DNA of 9,618 nt from an uncultured Bacteroides sp. (GCA_900556625.1 USPQ01000104.1:1-9618); one strand, 5' to 3'. Shown: positions 1 through 6,819, counted from the stretch's first letter. Notes: generated from the letters alone by a model not told the origin. Made by a program: numbers and translations.

Positions 1-370
1 TGGTATCACTGGCCAAGACATATTGACGAATACTGACAAAGGCACGCATAATATTTCTATTAATATCAATTGCAGTAGTAGAATGCAACACACTGCTTAA
101 CATTGCCACACCCAATTCTGTAAAAGCAAAAGGCAAATATTTTATATTGCCCCCTCTTCCTTCATTCAAGATGCCAATTTGGCATCTTGAAAGTTCTTCG
201 CGAGTAACTTCAAACATGAAATCCTCTCCCTCAAACCGTTCTATATTACGTCTGACAGAACGTTTCAATTGACCTGTTTCCACTCCATACAATGCCGCCA
301 AATCAAAATCAAGCATTACCTTCTGTCCCCGAATCTCATATATCTTATTCTGAATAATTTGTAGTTCCAT
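1..370 (-). CDS. ORF6N domain protein, 5' part only
   Basis: The minus strand reads open from an ATG at 370-368 to the left edge, giving 123 residues with the C-terminus missing. The translation matches the ORF6N domain: an opening segment with IYEIRGQKVMLDFDLAALYGV (residues 10-30), then RSVRRNIERF (37-46), DFMFEVT (50-56), and KYLPFAFTELGVAMLSSVL (77-95). ORF6N is a DNA-binding-type domain known from phage antirepressor-like proteins and also common as single chromosomal genes in Bacteroides. Family members usually read AFTEQG, whereas this one has AFTELG. No phage genes are visible beside it, so it looks like a stand-alone copy; its role and target are unknown. The start is supported by a Bacteroides-type promoter 24 bp upstream (394-424). 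A 27-bp perfect palindrome lies inside codons 60-69. The family call is firm and the function open. Confidence 0.87.
   Translation of the reverse strand, partial: MELQIIQNKIYEIRGQKVMLDFDLAALYGVETGQLKRSVRRNIERFEGEDFMFEVTREELSRCQIGILNEGRGGNIKYLPFAFTELGVAMLSSVLHSTTAIDINRNIMRAFVSIRQYVLASDT
165..191. repeat. 27-bp perfect palindrome inside the ORF6N gene
   Basis: Arm TTCAAGATGCCAA (165-177) is followed by a single T (178) and the exact reverse complement TTGGCATCTTGAA (179-191). It covers codons 60-69 (LSRCQIGILN) of the ORF6N gene, a segment I recall as variable between family members. A perfect 13-bp dyad with a 1-bp centre is unusual in coding DNA. It could be a protein-binding or recombination site, or a coincidence of codon choice. 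Confidence 0.8.
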
Positions 371-393
371 GATATGTGTTATAGTATTTCGAA

Positions 394-424
394 CAAAGGT
401 AGCCCTAAATTCAGTTTAAACAAC
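394..424 (-). promoter_or_regulatory. Predicted promoter of the ORF6N gene
   Basis: Read on the minus strand, the -7 box is TACCTTTG (401-394), an exact match to TAnnTTTG. A GTTG box (424-421) stands 19 bp upstream, in the place of the -33 TTTG. The start codon is 24 bp past the -7 box, which leaves a leader of under 20 nt. The layout mirrors the divergent promoter at 488-518. Confidence 0.65.
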
Positions 425-487
425 TACTAATTGCTTTTTATTTTCCAAAACCGACCTGCCTCTCACACAGTTTTTGCCACCCTCTGC

Positions 488-518
488 GTTGTACTTTGAA
501 GATTATCACGTATCTTTG
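488..518 (+). promoter_or_regulatory. Predicted promoter of the GNAT-parE-coaD-S41 operon
   Basis: The -7 box TATCTTTG (511-518) matches TAnnTTTG, and GTTG (488-491) lies 19 bp upstream at the -33 position. The GNAT gene starts 25 bp after the -7 box, so the leader is short. No other match this good was noticed before the downstream genes of the cluster, which supports it as the operon promoter. Confidence 0.65.
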
Positions 519-542
519 CTTCCTCAATCATAAATACGAGAT

Positions 543-1679
543 ATGGCTATTACAATCAAGAAAGTCTCTACAAAGAGAGAACTTAAGAAATTTATCCGTT
601 TCAATTACAGAATGTACAAGGGCAATCCGTACTCCGTCCCCGACCTTTACGACGATATGCTCAATACATTTAACAAGCGTAAGAATGCAGCATTCGAATT
701 CTGTGAAGCAGATTATTTTCTGGCATACCAGGATGACAAGATCGTAGGACGTGTAGCCGCCATTATCAACAACCGTGCCAACGAGAAATGGGGTTGCAAG
801 AACGTCCGTTTCGGGTGGATAGACTTCATTGACGACCCTGAAGTATCCTCCGCTCTCATCAAAACAGTAGAAGACTGGGGAAAGGAACGGGGCATGACTC
901 ACATTGCCGGACCTCTCGGATTCACCGATTTCGATGCGGAAGGTATGCTGATTGAAGGTTTCGACCAACTCAGTACCATGGCCACTATCTACAACCACCC
1001 CTACTATCCCGTACACATGGAGAAACTCGGCTTCGAGAAAGACGCCGACTGGGTGGAATACAAAATCTATATCCCGGACGCCATTCCCGACAAACACAAG
1101 CGTATCTCCGAACTGATTCAGCGAAAATACAACCTCAAGATAAAGAAATATACCTCCGGGAAAAAAATAGCCAAAGACTACGGACAGGAAATATTCGAAC
1201 TGATGAACGAAGCGTACAGCCCGCTCTACGGCTACTCTCCGTTGACGCAGCGACAAATCAACCAGTACGTAAAGATGTACCTCCCGATACTCGACCTGCG
1301 AATGGTGACTCTTATCACCGATGCCGATGACAAACTGGTTTGCGTAGGTATCTCCATGCCGTCGCTTGCCGAAGCGCTGCAAAAGTCACACGGACGTCTG
1401 CTGCCGCTCGGATGGTTCTATCTGTTGAAAGCATTATTCATGAAACGACGTGCGAAAATGCTTGATTTACTACTTGTTGCCGTGAAACCGGAATACCAGA
1501 ATAAAGGTGTTAACGCTTTGTTATTTTCCGATTTAATTCCGGTTTATCAAAAATTAGGTTTTATCTTTGCGGAAAGCAACCCCGAACTGGAACTGAACGG
1601 AAAGGTTCAGGCACAATGGGATTACTTTGAGACTCAACAACATAAGCGCCGCCGTGCGTTCATCAAAGAGATAAAATAA
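543..1679 (+). CDS. GNAT-like acyltransferase of unknown substrate, first gene of the parE operon
   Basis: The protein has 378 residues, no signal peptide and no membrane segment, so it is probably cytosolic. The N-terminal part has GNAT-like character, with a strand-turn DYFLAYQDDKIVGRVAAI (57-74) and a conserved-looking block HIAGPLGFTDFDAEGML (120-136). The C-terminal part carries LLLVAVKPEYQNKGVNALLF (309-328), which resembles the acetyl-CoA-binding motif A (Q/R-x-x-G-x-G/A), with N324 in place of the last small residue. This suggests two GNAT-like halves or one elongated member. I know it only as a conserved Bacteroidetes family with a general N-acetyltransferase label, and the acceptor is not known. 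parE begins 10 nt after its stop, so the two are very likely co-transcribed. The ATG fits the short-leader promoter upstream. Gene certainty is high; the enzymatic activity is inferred. Confidence 0.8.
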   Translation: MAITIKKVSTKRELKKFIRFNYRMYKGNPYSVPDLYDDMLNTFNKRKNAAFEFCEADYFLAYQDDKIVGRVAAIINNRANEKWGCKNVRFGWIDFIDDPEVSSALIKTVEDWGKERGMTHIAGPLGFTDFDAEGMLIEGFDQLSTMATIYNHPYYPVHMEKLGFEKDADWVEYKIYIPDAIPDKHKRISELIQRKYNLKIKKYTSGKKIAKDYGQEIFELMNEAYSPLYGYSPLTQRQINQYVKMYLPILDLRMVTLITDADDKLVCVGISMPSLAEALQKSHGRLLPLGWFYLLKALFMKRRAKMLDLLLVAVKPEYQNKGVNALLFSDLIPVYQKLGFIFAESNPELELNGKVQAQWDYFETQQHKRRRAFIKEIK

Positions 1680-1689
1680 AAAAACAGCT

Positions 1690-3567
1690 ATGGAAGAGAA
1701 CGAATTGATACCTGTAGACAACAACAATGCAGTAGAGTACACTGACGACAACATCCGCCACCTGAGCGACATGGAACATGTGCGCACACGCCCCGGTATG
1801 TATATCGGTAGGCTGGGCGACGGTGCACATGCCGAAGACGGAATCTATGTCCTCCTGAAAGAAGTGATTGACAACAGTATTGACGAGTTCAAGATGCAAG
1901 CCGGTAAGAAAATCGAGATTACCGTTGAAGAAAACCTCCGTGTCAGCGTGCGTGACTACGGGCGAGGCATTCCGCAAGGAAAGCTGATTGAAGCCGTCAG
2001 TATGCTGAATACCGGTGGTAAGTACGACAGCAAGGCATTTAAGAAAAGCGTCGGGTTGAACGGTGTCGGTGTGAAAGCCGTCAACGCACTGAGCTCCCGT
2101 TTCGAGGTACGCAGTTACCGCGACGGGAAAGTCCGCATCGCCACTTTCTCCAAAGGTACCCTGCTGACTGACGAAACGCAGACCACTGAAGAAGACAACG
2201 GAACTTATATCTTCTTCGAACCGGACAATACATTATTCCTGAATTATTGTTTCAAGCCCGAATTTATCGAGACCATGCTACGTAACTATACGTACCTCAA
2301 CACAGGGCTTGCCATTATCTATAACGGTCACCGCATCCTGTCACGTAACGGTCTTGTAGACCTGCTGAATGACAACATGACGGCAACCGGCCTCTACCCT
2401 ATCATCCACCTGAAAGGAGAAGACATCGAAATAGCTTTCACCCACACCGGACAATACGGAGAAGAATATTACTCCTTCGTCAACGGTCAGCACACCACCC
2501 AGGGAGGCACTCACCAGAGTGCTTTCAAGGAACATATCGCCCGTACTATCAAAGAGTTCTTCAACAAGAACATGGATTATACGGACATCCGCAACGGACT
2601 CGTTGCCGCCATTGCCATCAACGTGGAGGAACCGATCTTCGAGAGCCAGACCAAGACGAAGCTGGGTTCTACCAACATGGCGCCCGGCGGCATGACCGTC
2701 AATAAATACGTAGGCGACTTCATCAAACTGGAAGTGGACAACTTCCTCCACAAGAATGCGGACGTAGCCGAAGCCATCCAGCAAAAGATACAGGAATCGG
2801 AAAAGGAACGCAAAGCCATTGCAGGCGTAACGAAACTGGCCCGCGAACGTGCCAAGAAAGCTAACCTGCATAACCGCAAACTGCGTGACTGCCGTATCCA
2901 CCTCAACGACCCGAAAGGAAAAGGGCTGGAAGAAGATTCCTGCATCTTCATCACCGAGGGAGACTCTGCAAGCGGTTCCATCACCAAGAGCCGTGATGTC
3001 AACACACAAGCGGTATTCAGCCTCCGTGGTAAACCGTTGAATTCTTTCGGGCTGACAAAGAAAGTGGTGTACGAGAACGAAGAATTCAACCTGCTCCAGG
3101 CAGCCCTGAATATAGAAGACGGAATCGAAGGACTGCGTTACAACAAAGTGATTGTAGCAACCGATGCCGATGTGGACGGTATGCACATCCGCCTGTTGCT
3201 GATTACCTTCTTCCTGCAATTCTTCCCCGACCTCATCAAGAAGGGACACGTATACATCTTGCAGACTCCTCTGTTCCGTGTACGCAACAAGAAAAAGACG
3301 CTCTATTGTTACAGCGAGGAGGAACGCGTCAATGCTATCAATGAACTAAGCCCGAATCCGGAAATCACCCGATTCAAAGGATTGGGAGAGATCTCGCCGG
3401 ACGAGTTCAAGCACTTTATCGGCAAAGATATGCGCCTGGAACAAGTGACATTGCGCAAAACGGACGCAGTAAAAGAACTACTGGAATTCTACATGGGCAA
3501 AAACACCATGGAACGACAGAACTTTATTATAGACAACTTGGTTATTGAAGAAGACTTGGCATCATGA
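1690..3567 (+). CDS. parE: DNA topoisomerase IV subunit B (ParE)
   Basis: This is the ATPase/Toprim subunit of a type IIA topoisomerase, which with ParC separates linked daughter chromosomes and relaxes supercoils. The N-terminal GHKL ATPase shows KEVIDNSIDE (57-66, catalytic E58 and Mg-binding N62), RDYGRGIP (88-95) and the ATP lid GLNGVGVKAVNALS (122-135). The transducer domain has the QTK loop (320-322, K322 contacts ATP phosphate). The Toprim domain has EGDSASG (423-429) and DADVDG (492-497), giving metal ligands E423, D492 and D494, and the C-terminal FKGLGE motif is at 562-567. At 625 residues it lacks the long insert of enterobacterial GyrB. ParE rather than GyrB is chosen from length and overall similarity; a GyrB assignment is the alternative. 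Its stop overlaps the coaD start (ATGA, 3564-3567), which implies translational coupling. The parC gene is not in the window. Confidence 0.92.
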   Translation: MEENELIPVDNNNAVEYTDDNIRHLSDMEHVRTRPGMYIGRLGDGAHAEDGIYVLLKEVIDNSIDEFKMQAGKKIEITVEENLRVSVRDYGRGIPQGKLIEAVSMLNTGGKYDSKAFKKSVGLNGVGVKAVNALSSRFEVRSYRDGKVRIATFSKGTLLTDETQTTEEDNGTYIFFEPDNTLFLNYCFKPEFIETMLRNYTYLNTGLAIIYNGHRILSRNGLVDLLNDNMTATGLYPIIHLKGEDIEIAFTHTGQYGEEYYSFVNGQHTTQGGTHQSAFKEHIARTIKEFFNKNMDYTDIRNGLVAAIAINVEEPIFESQTKTKLGSTNMAPGGMTVNKYVGDFIKLEVDNFLHKNADVAEAIQQKIQESEKERKAIAGVTKLARERAKKANLHNRKLRDCRIHLNDPKGKGLEEDSCIFITEGDSASGSITKSRDVNTQAVFSLRGKPLNSFGLTKKVVYENEEFNLLQAALNIEDGIEGLRYNKVIVATDADVDGMHIRLLLITFFLQFFPDLIKKGHVYILQTPLFRVRNKKKTLYCYSEEERVNAINELSPNPEITRFKGLGEISPDEFKHFIGKDMRLEQVTLRKTDAVKELLEFYMGKNTMERQNFIIDNLVIEEDLAS

Positions 3568-4019
3568 GAAAAGCAATATTCCCGGGTACATTCGACCCTT
3601 TCACCATCGGACATTATTCGGTAGTGGAACGTGCACTCACCTTTATGGACGAAATCGTGATAGGAATCGGTATCAACGAAAACAAGAATACGTATTTCCC
3701 TATCGACAAAAGAGAGGAAATGATTCGGGAACTCTACAAGGACGACCCTCGTATCCGGGTAATGTCATACGATTGTCTGACAATTGACTTCGCACAGGAA
3801 GTAGGAGCAAAGTTTATTGTCCGCGGTATCCGCACCGTAAAAGACTTCGAATACGAAGAAACGATTGCAGACATCAACCGCAAACTGGCAGGTATCGAAA
3901 CCATTCTGCTTTTCACGGAGCCGGAACTGACTTGTGTCAGCTCTACTATTGTACGCGAGCTATTGACCTTTAATAAAGATATCAGCCAGTTTATTCCGAA
4001 AGGGATGAAGATCAGTTGA
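3564..4019 (+). CDS. coaD: Phosphopantetheine adenylyltransferase (CoaD)
   Basis: CoaD transfers AMP from ATP to 4'-phosphopantetheine to give dephospho-CoA, the penultimate step of coenzyme A synthesis, in the cytosol. The 151 residues are close to the usual size of about 160. The nucleotidyltransferase signature FPGTFDPFTIGH is at 6-17, with H17 of the TxGH motif. K41 is the likely substrate-binding lysine. The RGIR motif is at 87-90, DFEYE at 94-98, and the C-terminal ISSTxxR-type motif appears as VSSTIVR at 125-131. All the expected active-site blocks are present. The ATG lies inside the parE stop (4-nt overlap), so translation is probably coupled to parE. The S41 protease gene starts 27 nt downstream. 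No regulation beyond the shared operon is visible. Confidence 0.95.
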   Translation: MRKAIFPGTFDPFTIGHYSVVERALTFMDEIVIGIGINENKNTYFPIDKREEMIRELYKDDPRIRVMSYDCLTIDFAQEVGAKFIVRGIRTVKDFEYEETIADINRKLAGIETILLFTEPELTCVSSTIVRELLTFNKDISQFIPKGMKIS

Positions 4020-4046
4020 AAAAATAGAACCTAAAATAACAAGATT

Positions 4047-5636
4047 ATGAATAAGATTACAATATACGTTCTCCTGGCTTGCCTATGGACAGTATCAGCC
4101 GTACAGGCCCAGAGTTTCGGCTCGCCCGCCATGCGCAAGCTGCAAATGGCAGAGTTTGCAATCTCCAACTTTTATGTAGATAAAGTAGACGAAGACAAGC
4201 TAGTAGAAGAAGCTATCATTAAAATGCTGGCCCAACTCGACCCGCACTCCACCTACTCGGACGCCGAAGAAGTGAAGAAGATGAACGAACCGCTTCAAGG
4301 TAATTTCGAAGGCATCGGCGTACAATTCCAGATGATTGAAGATACGCTGTTGGTGGTGCAACCTGTCAGCAACGGTCCTTCCGAGAAAATAGGAATCCTT
4401 GCAGGCGACCGTATCATCGCCGTCAACGACAGCGCCATTGCAGGTGTAAAGATGAGTACGGAAGAAATCATGAAGCGTCTTCGCGGTCCGAAAGGCTCGA
4501 AAGTAAACCTGAAAATTGTCCGTCGCGGCGTCCAAGACCCGTTGGTGTTCACCGTAAAAAGAGACAAGATACCTATCCTCAGCCTTGACGCGTCCTATAT
4601 GATTCAGCCGAAGACAGGCTATATCCGCATCAACCGCTTCGGGGCAACGACTGCCGAAGAATTCAAGAAAGCAATGAAAGAACTTCAGAAGCAAGGAATG
4701 AAGGATATGATTCTCGACTTGCAAGGCAACGGAGGAGGCTACCTCAATGCAGCTATCGACCTTGCCAACGAATTTTTGGGTCAAAAGGAATTAATCGTCT
4801 ACACCGAAGGACGGACTGCCAAACGCAGTGACTTCTACGCCAAAGGTAACGGCGAGTTCCGTAACGGCCGCCTCATCGTATTGGTAGACGAATATACAGC
4901 TTCCGCCAGTGAGATTGTCAGCGGCGCAGTGCAGGATTGGGACAGAGGTATCATCGTAGGCCGCCGTTCTTTTGGCAAAGGACTGGTTCAACGCCCGATC
5001 GACTTGCCCGACGGCTCAATGATCCGCCTGACGATCGCCCGTTATTATACTCCCGCCGGCCGCTGCATCCAAAAGCCTTACGACAGCTCGACAGATTACA
5101 ATAAAGACCTGATAGAGCGCTTCAACCACGGTGAACTGATGAATGCCGACAGCATTCACTTCCCCGACTCATTGAAAGTACAGACCAAGAAACTCGGTCG
5201 TACCGTTTACGGCGGAGGCGGTATCATGCCGGATTATTTCGTGCCGATTGACACCACTCTTTACACGGATTATCACCGCAACCTGGTAGCCAAAGGCGCC
5301 GTTATCAAATTCACCATGAAGTTTATCGAAGGACACCGAAAGGAACTGGCCAACAAGTACAAGAAGTTCGAATCGTTTAATGAGAAGTTCATCATAGACG
5401 ATGATATGCTGGCAACCTTGCGTGAAATGGGTGAGAAAGAAGGCGTGAAGTTCAATGAAGAGCAGTATCAGAAATCGCTCCCGCTCATCAAGACGCAACT
5501 CAAAGCCTTGATCGCCCGCGACCTTTGGGATATGAACGAATATTTCCGGGTGATGAATACGACGAACGAAAGTGTACAGAAGGCGTTGGAGATTCTCAAT
5601 TCGGAGGAATATCAGAAGAAACTGAGAGCAAATTAA
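4047..5636 (+). CDS. Exported S41 (CtpA/tail-specific) serine protease
   Basis: This is a carboxyl-terminal-processing protease acting outside the cytoplasm. The signal peptide has a hydrophobic core from about residue 4 and a good signal peptidase I site after VQA (19-21). C12 after LLA weakly resembles a lipobox, but the hydrophobic stretch continues beyond it, so a lipoprotein is less likely. An N-terminal helical segment (about 30-85) with LDPHSTY is followed by a PDZ domain (about 85-172, with FEGIGVQF and AGDRIIAVN). The S41 core has GYIRINRF (191-198), DLQGNGGG (224-231), S286 in TASASEIV, K311 in SFGKG and Q315, matching the Ser-Lys-Gln arrangement of CtpA with the usual 25-residue Ser-Lys spacing. 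A C-terminal helical region of about 130 residues follows. It is the last gene of the operon. The physiological substrate (envelope protein or cell-wall enzyme) cannot be read from the sequence. Confidence 0.93.
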   Translation: MNKITIYVLLACLWTVSAVQAQSFGSPAMRKLQMAEFAISNFYVDKVDEDKLVEEAIIKMLAQLDPHSTYSDAEEVKKMNEPLQGNFEGIGVQFQMIEDTLLVVQPVSNGPSEKIGILAGDRIIAVNDSAIAGVKMSTEEIMKRLRGPKGSKVNLKIVRRGVQDPLVFTVKRDKIPILSLDASYMIQPKTGYIRINRFGATTAEEFKKAMKELQKQGMKDMILDLQGNGGGYLNAAIDLANEFLGQKELIVYTEGRTAKRSDFYAKGNGEFRNGRLIVLVDEYTASASEIVSGAVQDWDRGIIVGRRSFGKGLVQRPIDLPDGSMIRLTIARYYTPAGRCIQKPYDSSTDYNKDLIERFNHGELMNADSIHFPDSLKVQTKKLGRTVYGGGGIMPDYFVPIDTTLYTDYHRNLVAKGAVIKFTMKFIEGHRKELANKYKKFESFNEKFIIDDDMLATLREMGEKEGVKFNEEQYQKSLPLIKTQLKALIARDLWDMNEYFRVMNTTNESVQKALEILNSEEYQKKLRAN

Positions 5637-5676
5637 TCCTTATCTCTCCCGATAGAAAACACACATTTCTCTTTCA

Positions 5677-5741
5677 CCTATCACCGTCGGTAATCAAACG
5701 CTTTATTCATCGAGGTTTCCGGCGGTGATAGGTTGTTTCTT
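5677..5741 (+). terminator. Probable terminator of the parE operon
   Basis: CCTATCACCGTCGG (5677-5690) can pair with CCGGCGGTGATAGG (5719-5732) over 14 positions, with one U-G wobble. A T-rich tail TTGTTTCTT (5733-5741) follows. The site begins 40 nt after the protease stop codon. The 28-nt loop is long for a standard intrinsic terminator, and the right arm can also pair downstream, so the exact stop mechanism is uncertain. Confidence 0.5.
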
Positions 5742-5776
5742 AACCTATCACCACATCTATCACCTATCACCACCGG
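5677..5776. repeat. Alternating CCTATCACC / GGTGATAGG repeat element
   Basis: CTATCACC occurs in direct orientation at 5678-5685, 5745-5752, 5757-5764 and 5764-5771, and inverted (GGTGATAG) at 5724-5731. The outer copies extend to 14 nt: 5677-5690 and 5763-5776 (CCTATCACCACCGG), and both can pair with the central inverted copy 5719-5732. A tight third option is GGTGATAGG (5724-5732) with CCTATCACC (5744-5752), a 9-bp perfect stem with an 11-nt loop. Only one of these pairings can form at a time. It may be one member of a dispersed intergenic repeat family. Confidence 0.75.
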
Positions 5777-5865
5777 ATTACGCTTCGCAATATAGTTCGG
5801 ACCCTTTCCAAGCATACACAGTCATCATGACAAGGTGAACAAGTTCCTTAAACAAGCAGGAATAC

Positions 5866-5897
5866 TTTGCTTTTCTCCCTTATATAGTTTATCTTTG
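5866..5897 (+). promoter_or_regulatory. Predicted promoter of the HU-wHTH gene
   Basis: TTTG (5866-5869) and TATCTTTG (5890-5897) are 20 bp apart and match both boxes of the Bacteroides consensus, the best full match in the window. Transcription would start near 5904. That places the 22-bp repeat array immediately inside the transcript and gives a leader of about 290 nt before the ATG at 6196. Confidence 0.65.
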
Positions 5898-5917
5898 CTA
5901 CCGATATAGTCTACTCA

Positions 5918-6005
5918 CCACAGCCGTGACGAATTCCTGCCACGGCCATGACGAGAAGCTACCACAGCCGTGGCAAGTAGTTACCACGGCTGTGACAAAC
6001 GAACG
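5918..6005 (+). repeat. Four near-palindromic 13-mers at exact 22-bp spacing in the HU-gene leader
   Basis: The 13-bp cores start at 5918, 5940, 5962 and 5984: CCACAGCCGTGAC, CCACGGCCATGAC, CCACAGCCGTGGC, CCACGGCTGTGAC. They differ only by transitions, and each is followed by an unrelated 9-bp spacer. Each core is close to the dyad CACRGCYGTG. Units 3 and 4 are also perfect inverted repeats over 11 bp (5963-5973 with 5984-5994, 10-nt loop), a stable RNA hairpin. Units 1 and 4 (10 bp) and units 2 and 3 (7 bp) give alternative pairings. With 22 bp being about two helical turns, a protein could bind all four on one DNA face. Confidence 0.88.
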
Positions 6006-6195
6006 ATCAAGGCACCGGAACACAACTATCCTTATGCCTTAATCAAAGAATAAAGGCAGGACAACTTATATAAAGCCGCTTGATAACAAACAAACAACAG
6101 CTATATAACACAATCCCCTCTAAGTCCCAAAGATTATTAACCCGGTTTGCAACGACAAAATACGATGTCCTTACAAATAAAATAAATAGAAAATA

Positions 6196-6819
6196 ATGGC
6201 AATACAATTTGAATTGTACAAAACTCCCCGTCCCAAGGACGAGACAGACAAAGAGACATACCACGCACGTGTGGTCAACTTCCAGCATATCGACACGGAT
6301 TATCTGGCCAGACAAATCCAAACGGCAACTTCACTGACCGAGGGAGACGTAAAATCTGTCCTCGAATCTCTAAGCCACTTTATGGGGGAGCGGCTCCGGG
6401 AAGGGGAAAGCGTCCATTTGGATGGTATCGGTTACTTTCAGATAAAGCTGAACAGCCAGGAACCAATCACTTCGCCCAAACTAAAGGCAAACCAAATCAA
6501 ACTCAAAGCCAACATCAGTTTCAAGGCGGATATCAAACTTAAAAAGTCGGTAAGCGTCGTACATCTGGAACGAAGCAAAGTGAAACGGCATTCAGCCTCC
6601 CGCTCGAACGAAGAGGTTGACAAGCTCCTGACAAATTACTTCAGCAACAACTCGATATTGACGCGCCCCGACTTTCAAGGGCTGTGCAACTTTACCGCTA
6701 CCACTGCCGCCCGGCACATCAGACGGCTGAAAGAGGAAAAGAAATTGCAGAATATCAATACGTATTATAATCCGATCTATGCGCCGATGCCGGGGTATTA
6801 TGGCAGGGCGAAGCTATGA
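6196..6819 (+). CDS. HU-family DNA-binding protein with C-terminal winged-helix-like region (HU-HIG type)
   Basis: The protein has 207 residues, no signal peptide and is basic. Residues 1-125 match the HU-HIG branch of the HU/IHF fold found mainly in Bacteroidetes: an opening of the type FELYKTPRP, a helical part around LARQIQTATSLTEGDVKSVLESL (38-60), the VHLDGIGYFQI block (73-83), and a basic arm region with many lysines (95-117). Residues 138-190 look like a winged helix-turn-helix (LLTNYFSNNSILTRPDFQ, then TATTAARHIRRLKEEKKL). Such proteins bind DNA. Comparative genomics by Burroughs, Aravind and colleagues proposed that this expanded group helps recognise invading DNA in Bacteroidetes; that is a family-level prediction, not shown here. 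The ATG follows an A-rich stretch typical of the phylum. The gene has its own promoter and a long leader with the 22-bp repeat array, which could be its own binding site. Confidence 0.85.
   Translation: MAIQFELYKTPRPKDETDKETYHARVVNFQHIDTDYLARQIQTATSLTEGDVKSVLESLSHFMGERLREGESVHLDGIGYFQIKLNSQEPITSPKLKANQIKLKANISFKADIKLKKSVSVVHLERSKVKRHSASRSNEEVDKLLTNYFSNNSILTRPDFQGLCNFTATTAARHIRRLKEEKKLQNINTYYNPIYAPMPGYYGRAKL

Larger units (their letters stand above)
5637..6195. other. 559-bp gene-free region between the S41 protease and HU genes
   Basis: No convincing coding sequence was found on either strand. In order it holds the alternating CCTATCACC element (5677-5776), a plain stretch to about 5860, a promoter (5866-5897), the 22-bp-period array (5918-6005) and an AT-rich leader to the ATG at 6196. 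An interrupted dyad with a GAAC/GTTC core (5832-5849) lies just before the promoter. A weak 6-bp stem TGCCTT/AAGGCA (6035-6040 with 6053-6058) lies in the leader. Confidence 0.7.

Noticed and set aside
528..1382. 284-codon open frame on the minus strand
   Set aside because: It lies fully opposite the GNAT-like gene, has no recognisable domain and is a shadow of that gene's codon pattern.
2341..3249. 302-codon open frame on the minus strand
   Set aside because: It is opposite the parE Toprim and transducer coding region, where the plus-strand motifs are unmistakable; the reverse translation shows no family features.
5525..5728. 67-codon plus-strand frame crossing the end of the protease gene
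   Set aside because: It overlaps the protease in another frame and runs into the terminator hairpin; no start signal or family is seen.
5918..6005. CRISPR array
   Set aside because: Repeats of 13 bp with 9-bp spacers are far too short, only four units exist, and there are no cas genes.
6043..6321. 92-codon minus-strand frame across the HU leader
   Set aside because: It overlaps the start of the HU gene on the opposite strand; its hydrophobic, Cys-rich translation reflects AT-rich leader DNA, and no promoter-like box was noted for it.
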